Assembly: GCA_019722365.1 (NCBI GenBank)
Contig: JADFUC010002111.1
Span: 1-64,000 of the forward strand
Direction of reading: 5' to 3'
Length of the DNA stretch: 64,000 nucleotides
From: Lithospermum erythrorhizon
Lineage: Eukaryota > Streptophyta > Magnoliopsida > Boraginales > Boraginaceae
Shown here one piece after another: positions 22,531-33,390 of the stretch (positions are counted from its first letter, which is position 1; each line of letters starts with the position of its first letter). The notes under the pieces are model-generated. The model was not told where the DNA came from, made no database searches, and saw nothing but the letters and a program-made list of their open reading frames with translations. Position numbers and translations under genes: made by a program.

Positions 22531-24895
22531 TGTAAAACCGGTAACGACTGCTAATTAATAAATTAAAATGCGAGATTATTAACGGGTTAACGAGTTTGGA
22601 AACCACTTTTATATTTTATGTATTTATAAATGCCAAGGTTGGGGAGAGTTGGGCTTAATGCAGATAAGTTAAAATGGTAGGTATCGATCAATTAAACGTC
22701 GATTTTTCAATTTAAACTATCGGGCTCAACCCATCATCATTATTAACCAACCAAGGCCCAAAACAAAACACAAACCATCTTCTTCCCTCTCACGTCATTT
22801 AACGGCTCTCTCCCCCTCATTTGTTTTTCTCCGATTTCTCCTCCATCTCGCGAGCTTTGGACCTCAAATTTTTGGAGAAGTTTCCCCTCATCATCCTCTT
22901 CTATCTGTTGCAAAAAAGGCCTAAACTTTTGGGTATTTCTTGAGTTTCACCTCATATGTTGACTTTTGTTGACTTTGGTTTTCGATTTTTATTCTTTCAA
23001 TTGATCTTCGGGTTTCAAATTAGTTGTTCCTGAGTTGAAATTACGCTGCTGACGGGAAATTTCTGACGCTTTTAGTGGACGCTTGACTTTTGAAATTTTA
23101 GCTCGACGACTTTTCGAGGTTATTATCGTATGTATCATTGTTGTCTAGGCCTAAAATTATAGTATAGATTATACAATCGATTTTGGGTAGAAAAGCAAGG
23201 GAAAGTGTCAGGGTTCACTGGGGTCGACTTCGCTCACTTCGTCGAAAACGTGTTAATGATATAATTATGTTGGGACGCGATTATAGTTTTTGCTGAGGTG
23301 AAATTGTGTCTTTAAAAAGTCAGTTGACGAGTTTAATATTAAATTAGTTTTTATTAGTTTCGAGTAGTAGCCTGGTTGTGATTAGAGGTCGTTAGTAACG
23401 GGCCCAATTAGTCGGAACGCCAATAATTCGGATTGTTTGGAATTGCTTAAGTGTTAGTATTCTGGGCATGAAAAGCTCTAAAGTTTAAGATTTAGGATTT
23501 AGTCGAACTTTGTCGCTTAGTTTATCAAGAAGTTTAACTAATAATATTTCACTTAAAGTGGACTAAATGTATTAAAAGTTTCTAAAGATAATTTATAACA
23601 AAAATTTGTAGTAATTGTATTTTCGGGTAATTCCGTTTTGTGACTGAACGCGGAAAGCCATGATCGACATTCAGACGGGCGCTAGCTAAATAGCCAAAGG
23701 GATTTATCACTGCTTCGACAATACATTATGCTTGAAAGCAAGATATGGTAAATTGATCGCGACTATGTATATGCGCCATTTAACTTATCCGTTAGTATAG
23801 TCGCGAAATCGCGAAACGCCGAAATACACATTGTTGTATATATTACGGCAAGAGTTCTATATGAAATTATCAGACGGCATAGCTATGGGCGCTTATATCG
23901 AGATTATCATGATTGCTTCATGGTTGTTCTATCTTAGATTTCTTGTACAAGTGTGATAATTGTTCGAGTCAGCAGATTGGGTCTCGACGCGTACGCTTGA
24001 TGCTGCATGTCAATTAAGTAAATGTCTTTAGCCGAGTACGCTTGGGACGACGCGTCGGGCGCGAGCCTCGCTGAAAAGGATACGATGATGCTTGGTGTTC
24101 GGCATGAAATGACGTTATTGTCATGCTCGAAAGAAATTACTTTAAAAAGCGACGGGATATCAGATGCGGATATCATGGCGGCTTCATTTTCGTAAGTTTA
24201 TTATATCGTTGTCGCGGGTATAAACGCTGTGTCGGTAATTCTATGCTGTTTTTACTCGCTTGATTATGTGATACGAGATCTCCGGGTATAATACTGGTTA
24301 ATATAAGTCGAAATTTCTAAATATACGATGTTGACGATGATTATTTTTGCTATGACGCCATGGATAATCGATATGTTCTTTATTGTACATATATACACTT
24401 TATCATCCGAATATATTCTTTTATCATGGTACCTCATTCGGATGTGATAAGTTACCATCCGCGATTGCTTCCACTTACCCCTTCCCACCTCCGCATTTGA
24501 CAGCGATTCGGTAAGTTTAATCTTCGTGAGTGCCCATCGACTTTAGTTAAAGTAGACGGCATTGCGATCCTGGCAGATTCATCTTTTCTATTATTTTTTA
24601 ATGTACTCGGCCAGATTTTGCTTGGGGTATTGAAAATTGTAAACTATTTTGTGAGTATTAGACTCGTATGGATGGAGTTTTTACACTTTGTTTTGGATTA
24701 AAGTGATGTCATCACGGGTAAACCCGTGATTAAAAAATTTTGAATTTTTAGAACTATTTCACTTTGTCAAACTATCAGCTTATTGGTTATCAAACAGTGA
24801 TTTTTTTTCAGGTCAACCATCGATGCGACTCAGATATATTGTGTTGATAATCTATCTAACCTCGAGGGCTTATTTACTCGAGCGCGGTCGCTACA
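22531..24895 (+). mobile_element. Gypsy-family solo LTR S5, plus strand
   Basis: Starts TGTAAAACCGGTAACGAC and ends GCGGTCGCTACA, matching family ends. It shares with S8 (60512-62957) the AATTAAAATGYGAGATTATTAA block, the TTGGAGAAGTTTCC region, TTGACTTTTGTTGACTTT (22959-22976), the AGGCCTAAAATTATAGTATAG block, GGGCGCTAG (23678), and TGTAAACTATTTTGTG..TTTTTACACTTTG (24640-24692). No PBS follows. Instead RT sequence of element H resumes at once, so this is a solo LTR in H RT. Confidence 0.75.
24711..24730. repeat. Perfect hairpin near the S5 3' end
   Basis: ATCACGGG-TAAA-CCCGTGAT is an 8-bp perfect stem with a 4-base loop, followed by an A-rich run. In S8 the equivalent place (62788-62825) reads CCACGATGTTGGTTAAACTC and does not pair. 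Possibly part of the LTR RNA 3' end; this is inference. Confidence 0.6.
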
Positions 24896-25350
24896 CTAAA
24901 CAAACTCATTTATTAAGAATCAATATAAACTACTTTGTAATGATGATACTTTTAGTGTATGGATATACTTGTATACGAATGCAGGAAACGGGTCTAACTC
25001 GCCAAGCACAAAAGAGCTACGGGGTTTTCCAAAAATTATGGTTGTGACTAGATATGGACACTACAAGTTTTTGTGATGTCGTTTTGATTGATAGATGCAG
25101 GAATTTTTATGGACCTCATGAATTGGATGAATTTGTAGTAGTGTTCATTTATGATAATTTGGTGTATTCGAGTAGTCGTGAAGATGAAAAGTATTTATCA
25201 TTTCTCGAGTAGCCTGAGGCTAAATATCACGTTAAGTTTTGGAAAATGTGAATTTTGATTTGGTGTGTAGTTTGGGGACATGTAATTTTTGGAGAGGTTA
25301 TGTTAATTGTAACGCTTCTATATCCCGATTAACTCCGGCGGTGTACCGCT
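24896..25350 (+). pseudogene. Element H: reverse transcriptase, Ty3/gypsy type
   Basis: The first bases after S5 read LNKL and, one frame on, FIKNQYKL, the RELNKLTIKNxYPLP box. YGYTCIRMQE (24959-24987) equals SGYHQLRIREE. RYGHYKFL-like bases lie at 25050-25068. IFMDLMNW (25103-25126), VVVFIYDNLVYSSSREDEK (25137-25193; the FIDD box reads F-I-Y-D-N) and CEFWFGVVVWGHVIFGE (25250-25303) follow in order. The catalytic aspartates are damaged and frames change several times. Confidence 0.75.
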
Positions 25351-25569
25351 TGTGTAAATTAAGTAATGAATCGGGTCGTATAAAAATATGGTTATCTTAA
25401 GGATCTTAGCAGTGGAACATATTTCGTATATGAAATACATAGATGTTAATTTTAGAGTCGAATGGATTAAAATATGTGGGCATACCAAGAGATGTGACTA
25501 ATTCTTCTCGAATCTAATCAAGGAATCACAATGCAATAAAAAGCGAGGCTGCCAGGTACTGAGGCTAAA

Positions 25570-25960
25570 AGATTCCAGAATAGATTATATATCCCAGAAG
25601 TTACCAAGACGTATCACGATTTAAGAACGTGGTTATTGAGACTCAAAATAAAATGGATATTTGGCTGAAGTTCAGAAGCGTTAGTTCGATTTTTAGCAAA
25701 TCGAGAGTTAAATATAGTACAACTCTTTTAAAGGATCGAGTAGATATGGAACATATGATCATGAATTTTGCTTTCAATCGGTATTAATGTTCCTGAAGAC
25801 AATTGGTATTTGGGTCATCAGGGATATTTCTCAAGTTAGCTCAGTTTCCTTCAAATCGATCGACTTAATACCTATGACAAAGATCGTGACCCACCCGTGA
25901 AATTTATTTATTATAAGATCAAACTTGAAATTTTAAACGAGGTAGGAGAAAGAAAAAATT
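25570..25960 (+). pseudogene. Element H: integrase-like fragment
   Basis: IPEVTKTYHDLRTWLLRLK (25588-25644) resembles the HPGxTKMYHDLRxxYWWPxMK segment of gypsy integrases. The next 300 bases give only short matches to the finger and core start. RT ends only about 220 bp earlier, so most of RNase H must be deleted. Moderate to weak evidence. Confidence 0.4.
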
Positions 25961-26260
25961 ATTGTCCTAGTATATTAATGGAATTTTAGTGTGGATAAAT
26001 CTAATATAAGTTGAATAGCAAAAGCAGTACCCAATATGTGGCATGACGACTCAAGGAAATAATCGACATAAGATAAAGGACAGTTGTCTTGTGAATTATC
26101 TTAAAGACGTAGATTCAGATCTTTTGACGAATAAGATTAAGAAGGTGTGTATATGTTCAAATTTCGAGCATAAAACTTTTGTTAAGAGGGTGACTGAATA
26201 ACCCGACTTTATGATTCAAGAATCTAGATTTACCTAAACAAACTCGCATTGCAGGTTGTA
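25961..26260. other. Degenerate stretch, no recognised gene
   Basis: Continues element H by position. Short frames only; no integrase catalytic motif could be read. Nothing else supported. Confidence 0.4.
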
Positions 26261-26650
26261 GATAAATAATATTACGCATCTTTTCCTCCTAATGAAGAAA
26301 GGAAATGACACCTCACGCTTTGTTTCTTATTAGACACCTCCTACTTGCTTCCTGACACCTCGTGTTTATTATATTGATTTCAGCTAAGCAACTTCATTTA
26401 ACCCAAGGAAAAGGAAATCTACAAAGACACTTTCTCCTCTTTTTCTTTCTTAGGCCACCACCCCTCCACCTTTCCTAAACTTTTTTCTTTTCTTTTGTTG
26501 TTATTCCTCCTTACATCATAACCTTTAAAGTTGCTTTTAAATTTAAGAAGTAAAATTGTCGACATCAATGTGATCCAAGCAGCAAAGTTGTCGACATTTT
26601 GCTCATCATGGCACCCATCACACATTTATAACCTTCTCACATTGCGAATA
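26261..26650. other. Compositionally distinct island with GACACCTC repeats
   Basis: A 390-base block with pyrimidine-rich runs, unlike the gat/tat-rich DNA on both sides. GACACCTC occurs three times (26307, 26335, 26356). On the minus strand a 68-codon frame starting MCDGCHDEQNVDNFAAW is undisturbed. It could be a short insertion such as a solo LTR or MITE, or the only well-read stretch here. No terminal repeats could be paired, and the frame resembles no family I know. Confidence 0.35.
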
Positions 26651-28365
26651 CGTATTGTATACGCTGATCATAAAGTGTATAACTATTAAAAGGATTACGA
26701 GTCTGGGTTGACATTTATAATGAATGAAAGTGGATATATGGAAAATTATTTATCGAGATTTAATTTCTAGTAAAACGTGATCTCGACTATAATAGTGTTA
26801 TAATGGTACACCTGCATAAGTATAAAAAATGGGTCGATTGAACTAATCAAGTTGTATTGAGAAACTATGTCAATATCAATATACGGTATACTGGATGTTA
26901 TAGATTCAGATATGACATGACTATATACGAGAAAAGAGGTAAATGCTATAAAAATAACGTTAAAACGAAATTATATGGTTTAGCGAACGTAATGGCGAAG
27001 CGGATAAATCATTTGGGTTGATAACATTAAAAAAGATCGTGATGAAAATACCGAAATAGAATCATGTAATATTGATGTTTACTTAAACGCTGAGATTCTG
27101 ATGATCTACGCAAAGATAAAACGCATTTATGCAAGATTATGAAACGAATATTACGCATACGAAGTTAATAATAAGGTGATATTAATATCATAAGACGGGA
27201 TATATAAATTAGATATTGTCCATGCTGTGACGAGCACCATCAGTAAAGATGAGATATCATGAATAGCTGATAGGGAGATGACGACAACTCGATCAATTAC
27301 TGATCAGAAGAAATAAATAATAACATATGCATCGTGAATGCTCGAATGGGTCGATTGTACCGCCAAGTCATGATCGATAATATAAGAAAAAGAATGCTTA
27401 ATAACGGTTTACGATAAACCCATTTGCATAGATGTATCAGAAATTATCGAGGTCATGGATGACATTTGTTTATATCGAACGGCATGACAAGATGACGCTA
27501 CGATACAATATTATGAAAGGGATGATTTGAGTCATGAATTACGAGCCATATGTTTCTGGCATTCTCTTAGAATCATGGTCCCATAAGATCACCGTATTCG
27601 CAAACTAACACCTCAAGGTCTGCATTCATAGGAACTCAATCAACTTAGTCCGGGTATTAAATGGAATCAACCGTCTTCTTTGAGCCAAGATGGGCAACAA
27701 TGATTAAGCCTCTATTAAAGTGCGTAGACTCTAATAAAGTACTGATTAAAGTTTATTGTCGCCATGGATATATCGGGAGTTCTTGATTTTGTAGGTGATA
27801 ATAATATATTAAACTATTTGATATTATCTTATTATATTATCAGCATTATTTTGTAAGTTGATCAGATTAAATTGTTCGAGATATTAAATTACAGACCATA
27901 CGATCATCAGTTGATACTAAATAAGTATGATAAAATATAGATGAAAGTAACATCATGACTACGACATTACATGTTTATATACGCGCTGTTGAATAATAGC
28001 CGTTATACGAGTATTCACGAGCTTTGCAAGCTCAGTCTTCTATTTTGGGGACCCCTGTTGTCAAGGTCATTCAAAGCCTGGCATCAAAGACCAATGGCTG
28101 GGCATGAGTTTGTTTAACTGGATTCAGATCATATGGACTCAGCCTCCGCGTTGCACTCATGGCCAAAAGATGTATTTAGAAATATGTTGTATATGATTTG
28201 TACTATTTATGAAATTGTGAATTGTAATATTTGTTGGGTTGTCTTGCATCACCATCTCAGCATAAATAATACAGATTTTTTTCGCTTCTTTTGGTCCGGC
28301 TTGTATGGTGACTCGATGTTCATGTTGTCAAGAATCTAAATCTCAAATTGACCAAGGGTCGTTAC
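26651..28365 (+). other. Decayed sequence with a weak RNase H match
   Basis: No open frame of note. At 27505-27580 bases read YERDDLSHELRAICFWHSL, similar in spacing to the YEKNYPTHDLELAAVVFAL strand of gypsy RNase H. However, it lies after the integrase-like piece, which is the wrong order for a single element. The last 350 bases before the C LTR look less repetitive. Nothing firm can be called. Confidence 0.3.
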
Positions 28366-29321
28366 TATTTGAAATCAATGCTTATTCGTTTCATTTATTT
28401 GCCTATCATGACAATTGTTGTAACAATTCATTTACTAGTTAAGGATTACATAAACTGAACATTCAATCATAGTAATTGTAATTACAAGTCCAAGTTTCAC
28501 AGATAATACCTGAATATCACAGAATCCATGCATAATCGTTACAATAACAATATCAACATTATTGCATGCCGCTATTATCTCGAATCACTAATACAGATAA
28601 AGTGATTTGCCAAATTATATTTGTATGAAATTAAACCGCATTCGCTAAATCGGTAGTCGAATGAATCAACAAATATTCTCACTGGAAATTTTACAATGAT
28701 AATGTAAAAATATAAATTGATAAACCAATTAATTAATTAGTCAATTAAATTAATTCAATAGTTAGTTGAGCTGCTAGCAACTCTGTTGTTAGTTACTAAT
28801 AACAACTTGTTAGTGCTTAATTTTCTTAACGCTTTTAATTAAATTAAACAGTTTGTCATTAACTATTCCGCATAATCGGGGTCGCATTTATTAGGATTTG
28901 ATGGATCGGGCTCACAAACCACCACACCGGTCTTTTTTTCAACACGCTTTTGTCCTCACCACGCAAGCTCACCTGAAACTTCCTCACCGGCCACCATTCC
29001 CTAATTACTCACAAGACGCTAACACCCAGCCTACAGATAAGCTCGGGCATAAGACAGATTCAAAGTGTATGAGTAGCATCTAACCGAACTACATCAAAAC
29101 ATCACAATCACACACTTCAGTCGGGTATATTACAAAGAGGCACTACAATCGGAGCGCCTCAAAGAATCGATTATCGGTCTAGACTTCGTGAAACATTATC
29201 GATAGGCTTCCGCTGAATCTCCGTAGTTTTCCTCTTTACAAAATATGTTTTAGCTACATCTAATAGATCCTGTTTTAGTTAAAGTTTTAAACGTTTATAC
29301 ACATATTTTTCCAATGTTTCA
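28366..29321 (+). mobile_element. Copia-like element C: 5' LTR
   Basis: Starts TATTTGAAATCAATG (compare TGTTGAAATCAATGAG, the B LTR in its own sense) and continues CCTATCATGACAATTGT..AACAATTCATTTACTAG. The middle (28770-28890: TGTTAGTTACTAATAA.., TTAATTAAATTAAAC) and the distal part (29165-29321: TAGACTTCGTGAAA.., AGGCTTCCGCTGAAT, TATACACATATTTTT) match the 3' LTR pieces at 38005-38223 and 40381-40934. Orientation is plus, opposite to B and D. It is diverged from B in its distal half. Confidence 0.65.
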
Positions 29322-31131
29322 TTTGAAAAGCCTAATTAGGTTATTTTTTCATGACTAATTAAACTGCTATACACAGTATAAATTGCTTTTACTGCTTTTT
29401 AAAGGGTTTACAATATTTTAATTGGTTACCTTAGTAAATCGAATGGCTTAAACTCATCCAAATTTGACCTAATATTTTTCCTTAAATTTTATGTTACGTA
29501 AGCTCCTCCGATGTAAAAATTTGAGATTTTTGAATTTCTAAGTATTTTTTATGAATTTAAATTATAATATTTTACTAATTACAAATTACATAATTAATTT
29601 CTCCATAATATATTTTTCTATAAATTCTTATTAGATAATTTTAAGAATGTTAGCGGAAAAGGCTTTCTATGAAAATTAGATTTTTGAGAAGTTTAAAGCC
29701 TTCCAAAACGCTCTTTGAAAAGGTTGAATTAAATCGTAAAACCGAAAATTACCATAAAAATCGGACACCTTTAACTTCACGATCGTTACTGATGTCCTAT
29801 TAATTAAACGGGCGTGTTCCTACCGAGCGTTATCCAATCAGTTGCCATCTCAGACGGCGGCCCCTGCTTTTTAAAATTACGGTAATTCATTTTGGGTTTT
29901 ATGAATAAATATCATATCTTAAATTATGGTAGTTATAATTACTAAATTTAAAATGATTTTAGTTAATCTAATTGTCCTTTAATGATTAAGTAGTTATTAA
30001 TTTATTAAAAGGATAAATATTAAAATAATTATCTAGTTATTAAATATATAATGAATATAATTACTTGCAAGTATTTATATTATTATATACGCGTGAAATA
30101 ATATCGTGAGCCACTCATTGGATACATTTATATATATATGTATCACCTAATTTTGATTATATATTTTAGTATGAATTTAATTACGTGATTTAATTTGACG
30201 GTAAATCAAAATGAAAACTATTGATGATTGTCAATCATATTTAAATTTGAATTTGATTGAGGATAATTATCTCAAATTTCATAAGTAGTATTTATAAAGA
30301 TACTTATTGCATATGGTTCTATGTTATTGGTGTATTGATCGTATGTTTATTGATACTTATCAGATTCACACTTAATGGCTTAATGACGTTTATTTGACTT
30401 TTATAGTCATTTATTCCATACCATTTAATATGGTTTATCAATCCACGCTTACGTGATTTATTTCTTACATATATATCAGAATGGAAACGGAAAGGAAATA
30501 TACTGATATTTAATTTCAGTTTTGTATTTTTATTTAAATATGGTCTGCGAACTGCTTATTCATTAGAAATAGCCACTAAGCCATATTTATTTATTTTAAT
30601 TTATCCACAAGCCTGCTGTGGTTGCTTAGTTAAAGTTAGTAAATAAATGTATCGCATGAGGTATCAAGACGCTGCTTCACCCGGGATTTACATTCAAGCG
30701 AATCCTAAAGTTTTCGTAAGCCAAGACATAAGACTCCAGATGGCAAATGTCAAATAGGGGCTTATGTTAGTATTAATTGTGCACAAATACATCCAAATAG
30801 GTCATATAACATATCTCGACCGTATTATTTATTTTATTTCAACAGGTATATTACTTCGAAATGCTATATAACATGTTAAATAATGTCAACATTTAATTCC
30901 ACCATTAAATTTAAGCGGGCAGATAATAATTTTAAAGTCACGCAACTTATCACGTACTACCGACACCGCGACGGCAGCAGACCGGTGTCTTCGGCTGCAT
31001 TTAATAAACGGATCAGCGTCATGATTTACCAACGCTGCTGGCTTCGTAAGATCATTCCAAACTAACTTATCGGGTTTAATCGGTAGCTTAACCGGTGATT
31101 TACCAACGCCAAGGGGCTCGGTGATACTGCC
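29322..31131 (+). mobile_element. Element C: leader region
   Basis: Has the leader layout of D and B in reverse orientation: a small GC-rich island (29760-29870), a long AT-rich stretch, and the AATAGGGGCTTATGTTAGTATT block (30755-30776), which is the revcomp of the D block near 1750. A possible gag start lies at 30883 (a frame beginning MSTFNSTIKFKRADNNFK), but gag homology is not evident. It is interrupted by solo LTR S6 at 31132. Confidence 0.5.
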
Positions 31132-33390
31132 GCGTAATAACCCGTCCCAAAAATTCTAAATAATAAATGCTGAATATTAAAATGTGATATTTTAAAACTC
31201 GAATATTTTAATAACATTTCTTCTAGACTCGAACTACTTTTTTATCGTTGTTGAACTCGATAGCTTCCTATTCGGTTTAAAAAAAAAATCTCTATTTTGC
31301 TACACTCAAGAGCCAAGCCATGAAGTCAAAAAATCTCACAATCTCTCACCAAACCCCCCACCTCGATTTTTTCTGACTTTTCCCCCAATTCTGCAATGCA
31401 TTTTCGAGGATCAGAGATTTTGATTCTCCTCAACATTCGCAGATCTTCCGAGGTAGCAGCGTCGCACCTTTTCAAGTTTTTATCACTTTAAATCTTGCTC
31501 ACTTTAATGACTTTCGTTGACTTTTTTTCAAAACGTTTTAAACGGTATAAGTACGCTGACCTTCATTATAGTTGTTTTGATGTGAAAATTGTGATTTATA
31601 AGTTGTCAAAGTTAAATATGCCAAATGAGTTTTGTTTATTTGAAAATTAAACGGGTTTTGAAGACAAAGATGGTTAAAACGGGATAATTAGTTGTTAATA
31701 TCAAAACTTTATGGGCTTGTAAACTAGTAACTGGAACTTAATCATTAAAATGGATAGTTTGTAACTCTAAAGTCGAGCAGTTATAATGTATCCTCACGTT
31801 ATTTTGGGAGTATAAATACGAGATAAAGTAACAAGCAGCATATTATATTACTAGTTGTATATTATATGAGTAATTATAATTTGAATGTCATAGTGTCGAC
31901 GTGAAGATCATTGTCATATCATGAGTTATATAGCTACCGAGTGAAGAAGTTACTTTGCTTATATATATATGTATTTACTTGAACTGCTGAAGGCGATATT
32001 GTTTCAGGTGATTACTGAGACTTATATATGTGAATATATTATTGATCGCGATTGATATTTCGGAAAGTACCATATCGAATTTTGTATGGCCTTATTGCTC
32101 CTGATGTCAAGTCAGTAATGAGCTATCGGGAGATAAGATAGTTGGAATCATAGGATTTCGGATTTGCTCGAAATAAGTTTCAGATGTAGGCTTTCCTGTC
32201 TAATTTGACTCAATATATTTTAAGATGGATTTGACGATTGAAATAAAAGAATTCACCTAAGAGTCGGAAACGACAAGTGGATAGATCGCCGCTGTTATCG
32301 CTTCGCACTTCGACATATCGGGAGCGCACATATCGCTTCAGACGGGAGCGTGGTTGCTATTGCCTCTCGCACTTCGGCATCGGCGGTTTGCTATTGCCTC
32401 GCACTGCATTCAAGGTGGTCATATCGCTTGGTACGACGGCACGAGTTGTTCTCCCCAGGCAGAGGTCATGTATATGCGCATTAGCAAGAGAAAGCCTACG
32501 TGCCGAGTTGGCTGAGTTGTATATCAAAGTGATGTTGGCCGCTGAGGTATAGTCAGAGATCGGTACGGATCATTGATAGCCAGAATCAAGGGTATCCGTT
32601 TGACTTTCATAATAGTTTCCATGTGGATCGCGGATTTCTATCTACTGGGATTCCTTTATCGTAATACTTTGTTACATATGTTGTTCCACGCTTTAACGAT
32701 GATTTTTATCTCAGATTGATTTCCTTTATCGAGACCTTAAATTGTATTAGTGTTATAAAGACGTATAAGAATCCCTTGAAATCATAAGTTACGGCCTTAT
32801 GTATCTTTTTTATTCGGAGGTTTATCTGATATATATCTATGACTCCTAGCTATATTTTACCATTTCATTGTTCAGGGACCAAGTTCCACCCCGTGATAAA
32901 AGATTCACTAAGCTTCTCAGCCTACACCCTATTCGCTCTCGCATGATTTTTTTGTGCGCCGACAGTGGTGACTTTGACATCTTAGTCTCTCTCTTCTGTT
33001 TCGTAAGGACGTGGCTCGAGCTTAAAGTGAAATGACCAAAGCATGATGATCTCATAGCCTTGTCTAGTTGCTTGTGAAGTGTTTCTATTATAGTCATGTC
33101 TATAATGTTGTATTGATTTTGATCGAGTTGATTTTTTGTTTTCACGTATTTGCAAACTGATGTAAAGTAATTCTTATGGAGTTTATGTTTCACGGATCGA
33201 CTTCGTGGTTGTGCATCTACCTAATGATCTTTTTATTTAAAACCGTATTTCCGTGACTTTTATCGTGAAGTTTTTGATTTGTTTGAACACAGGTTGTCTT
33301 TTTAAACGAAGTCATCCATCGCATTTGATGCACTCGATGTTCGTGATCATGATGACTCTAACTCGTGGCCGACCTGTGGCGGTCGTTAAG
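31132..33390 (+). mobile_element. Gypsy-family solo LTR S6, plus strand
   Basis: Starts GCGTAATAACCCGTCC (family TGTAACGACCCG) and ends GGCGGTCGTTAAG. It holds the TAATAAATGC..AAAATGTGATATT block, TTTCGTTGACTTTTTTTC (31513-31530), the TTATAGTTGTTTTGATG block and a 3' segment GTCATCCATCGCA..CTCTAACTCGTGGCCGACC matching 19637-19700. CTGCC before it and CTGGC just after it may be a decayed 5-bp target duplication. It sits in the body of element C. An Asp/Glu-poor frame at 32277-32552 is the repeat slot, not a gene. Confidence 0.7.
32277..32420. repeat. Short repeats in LTR S6
   Basis: Repeated ATCGCTTCGCACTTCG / CATATCGCTTCAGACGGGAG / TTGCTATTGCCTCGCACT units of roughly 30-45 bases, again unlike the repeats of the other copies. 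Confidence 0.5.
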
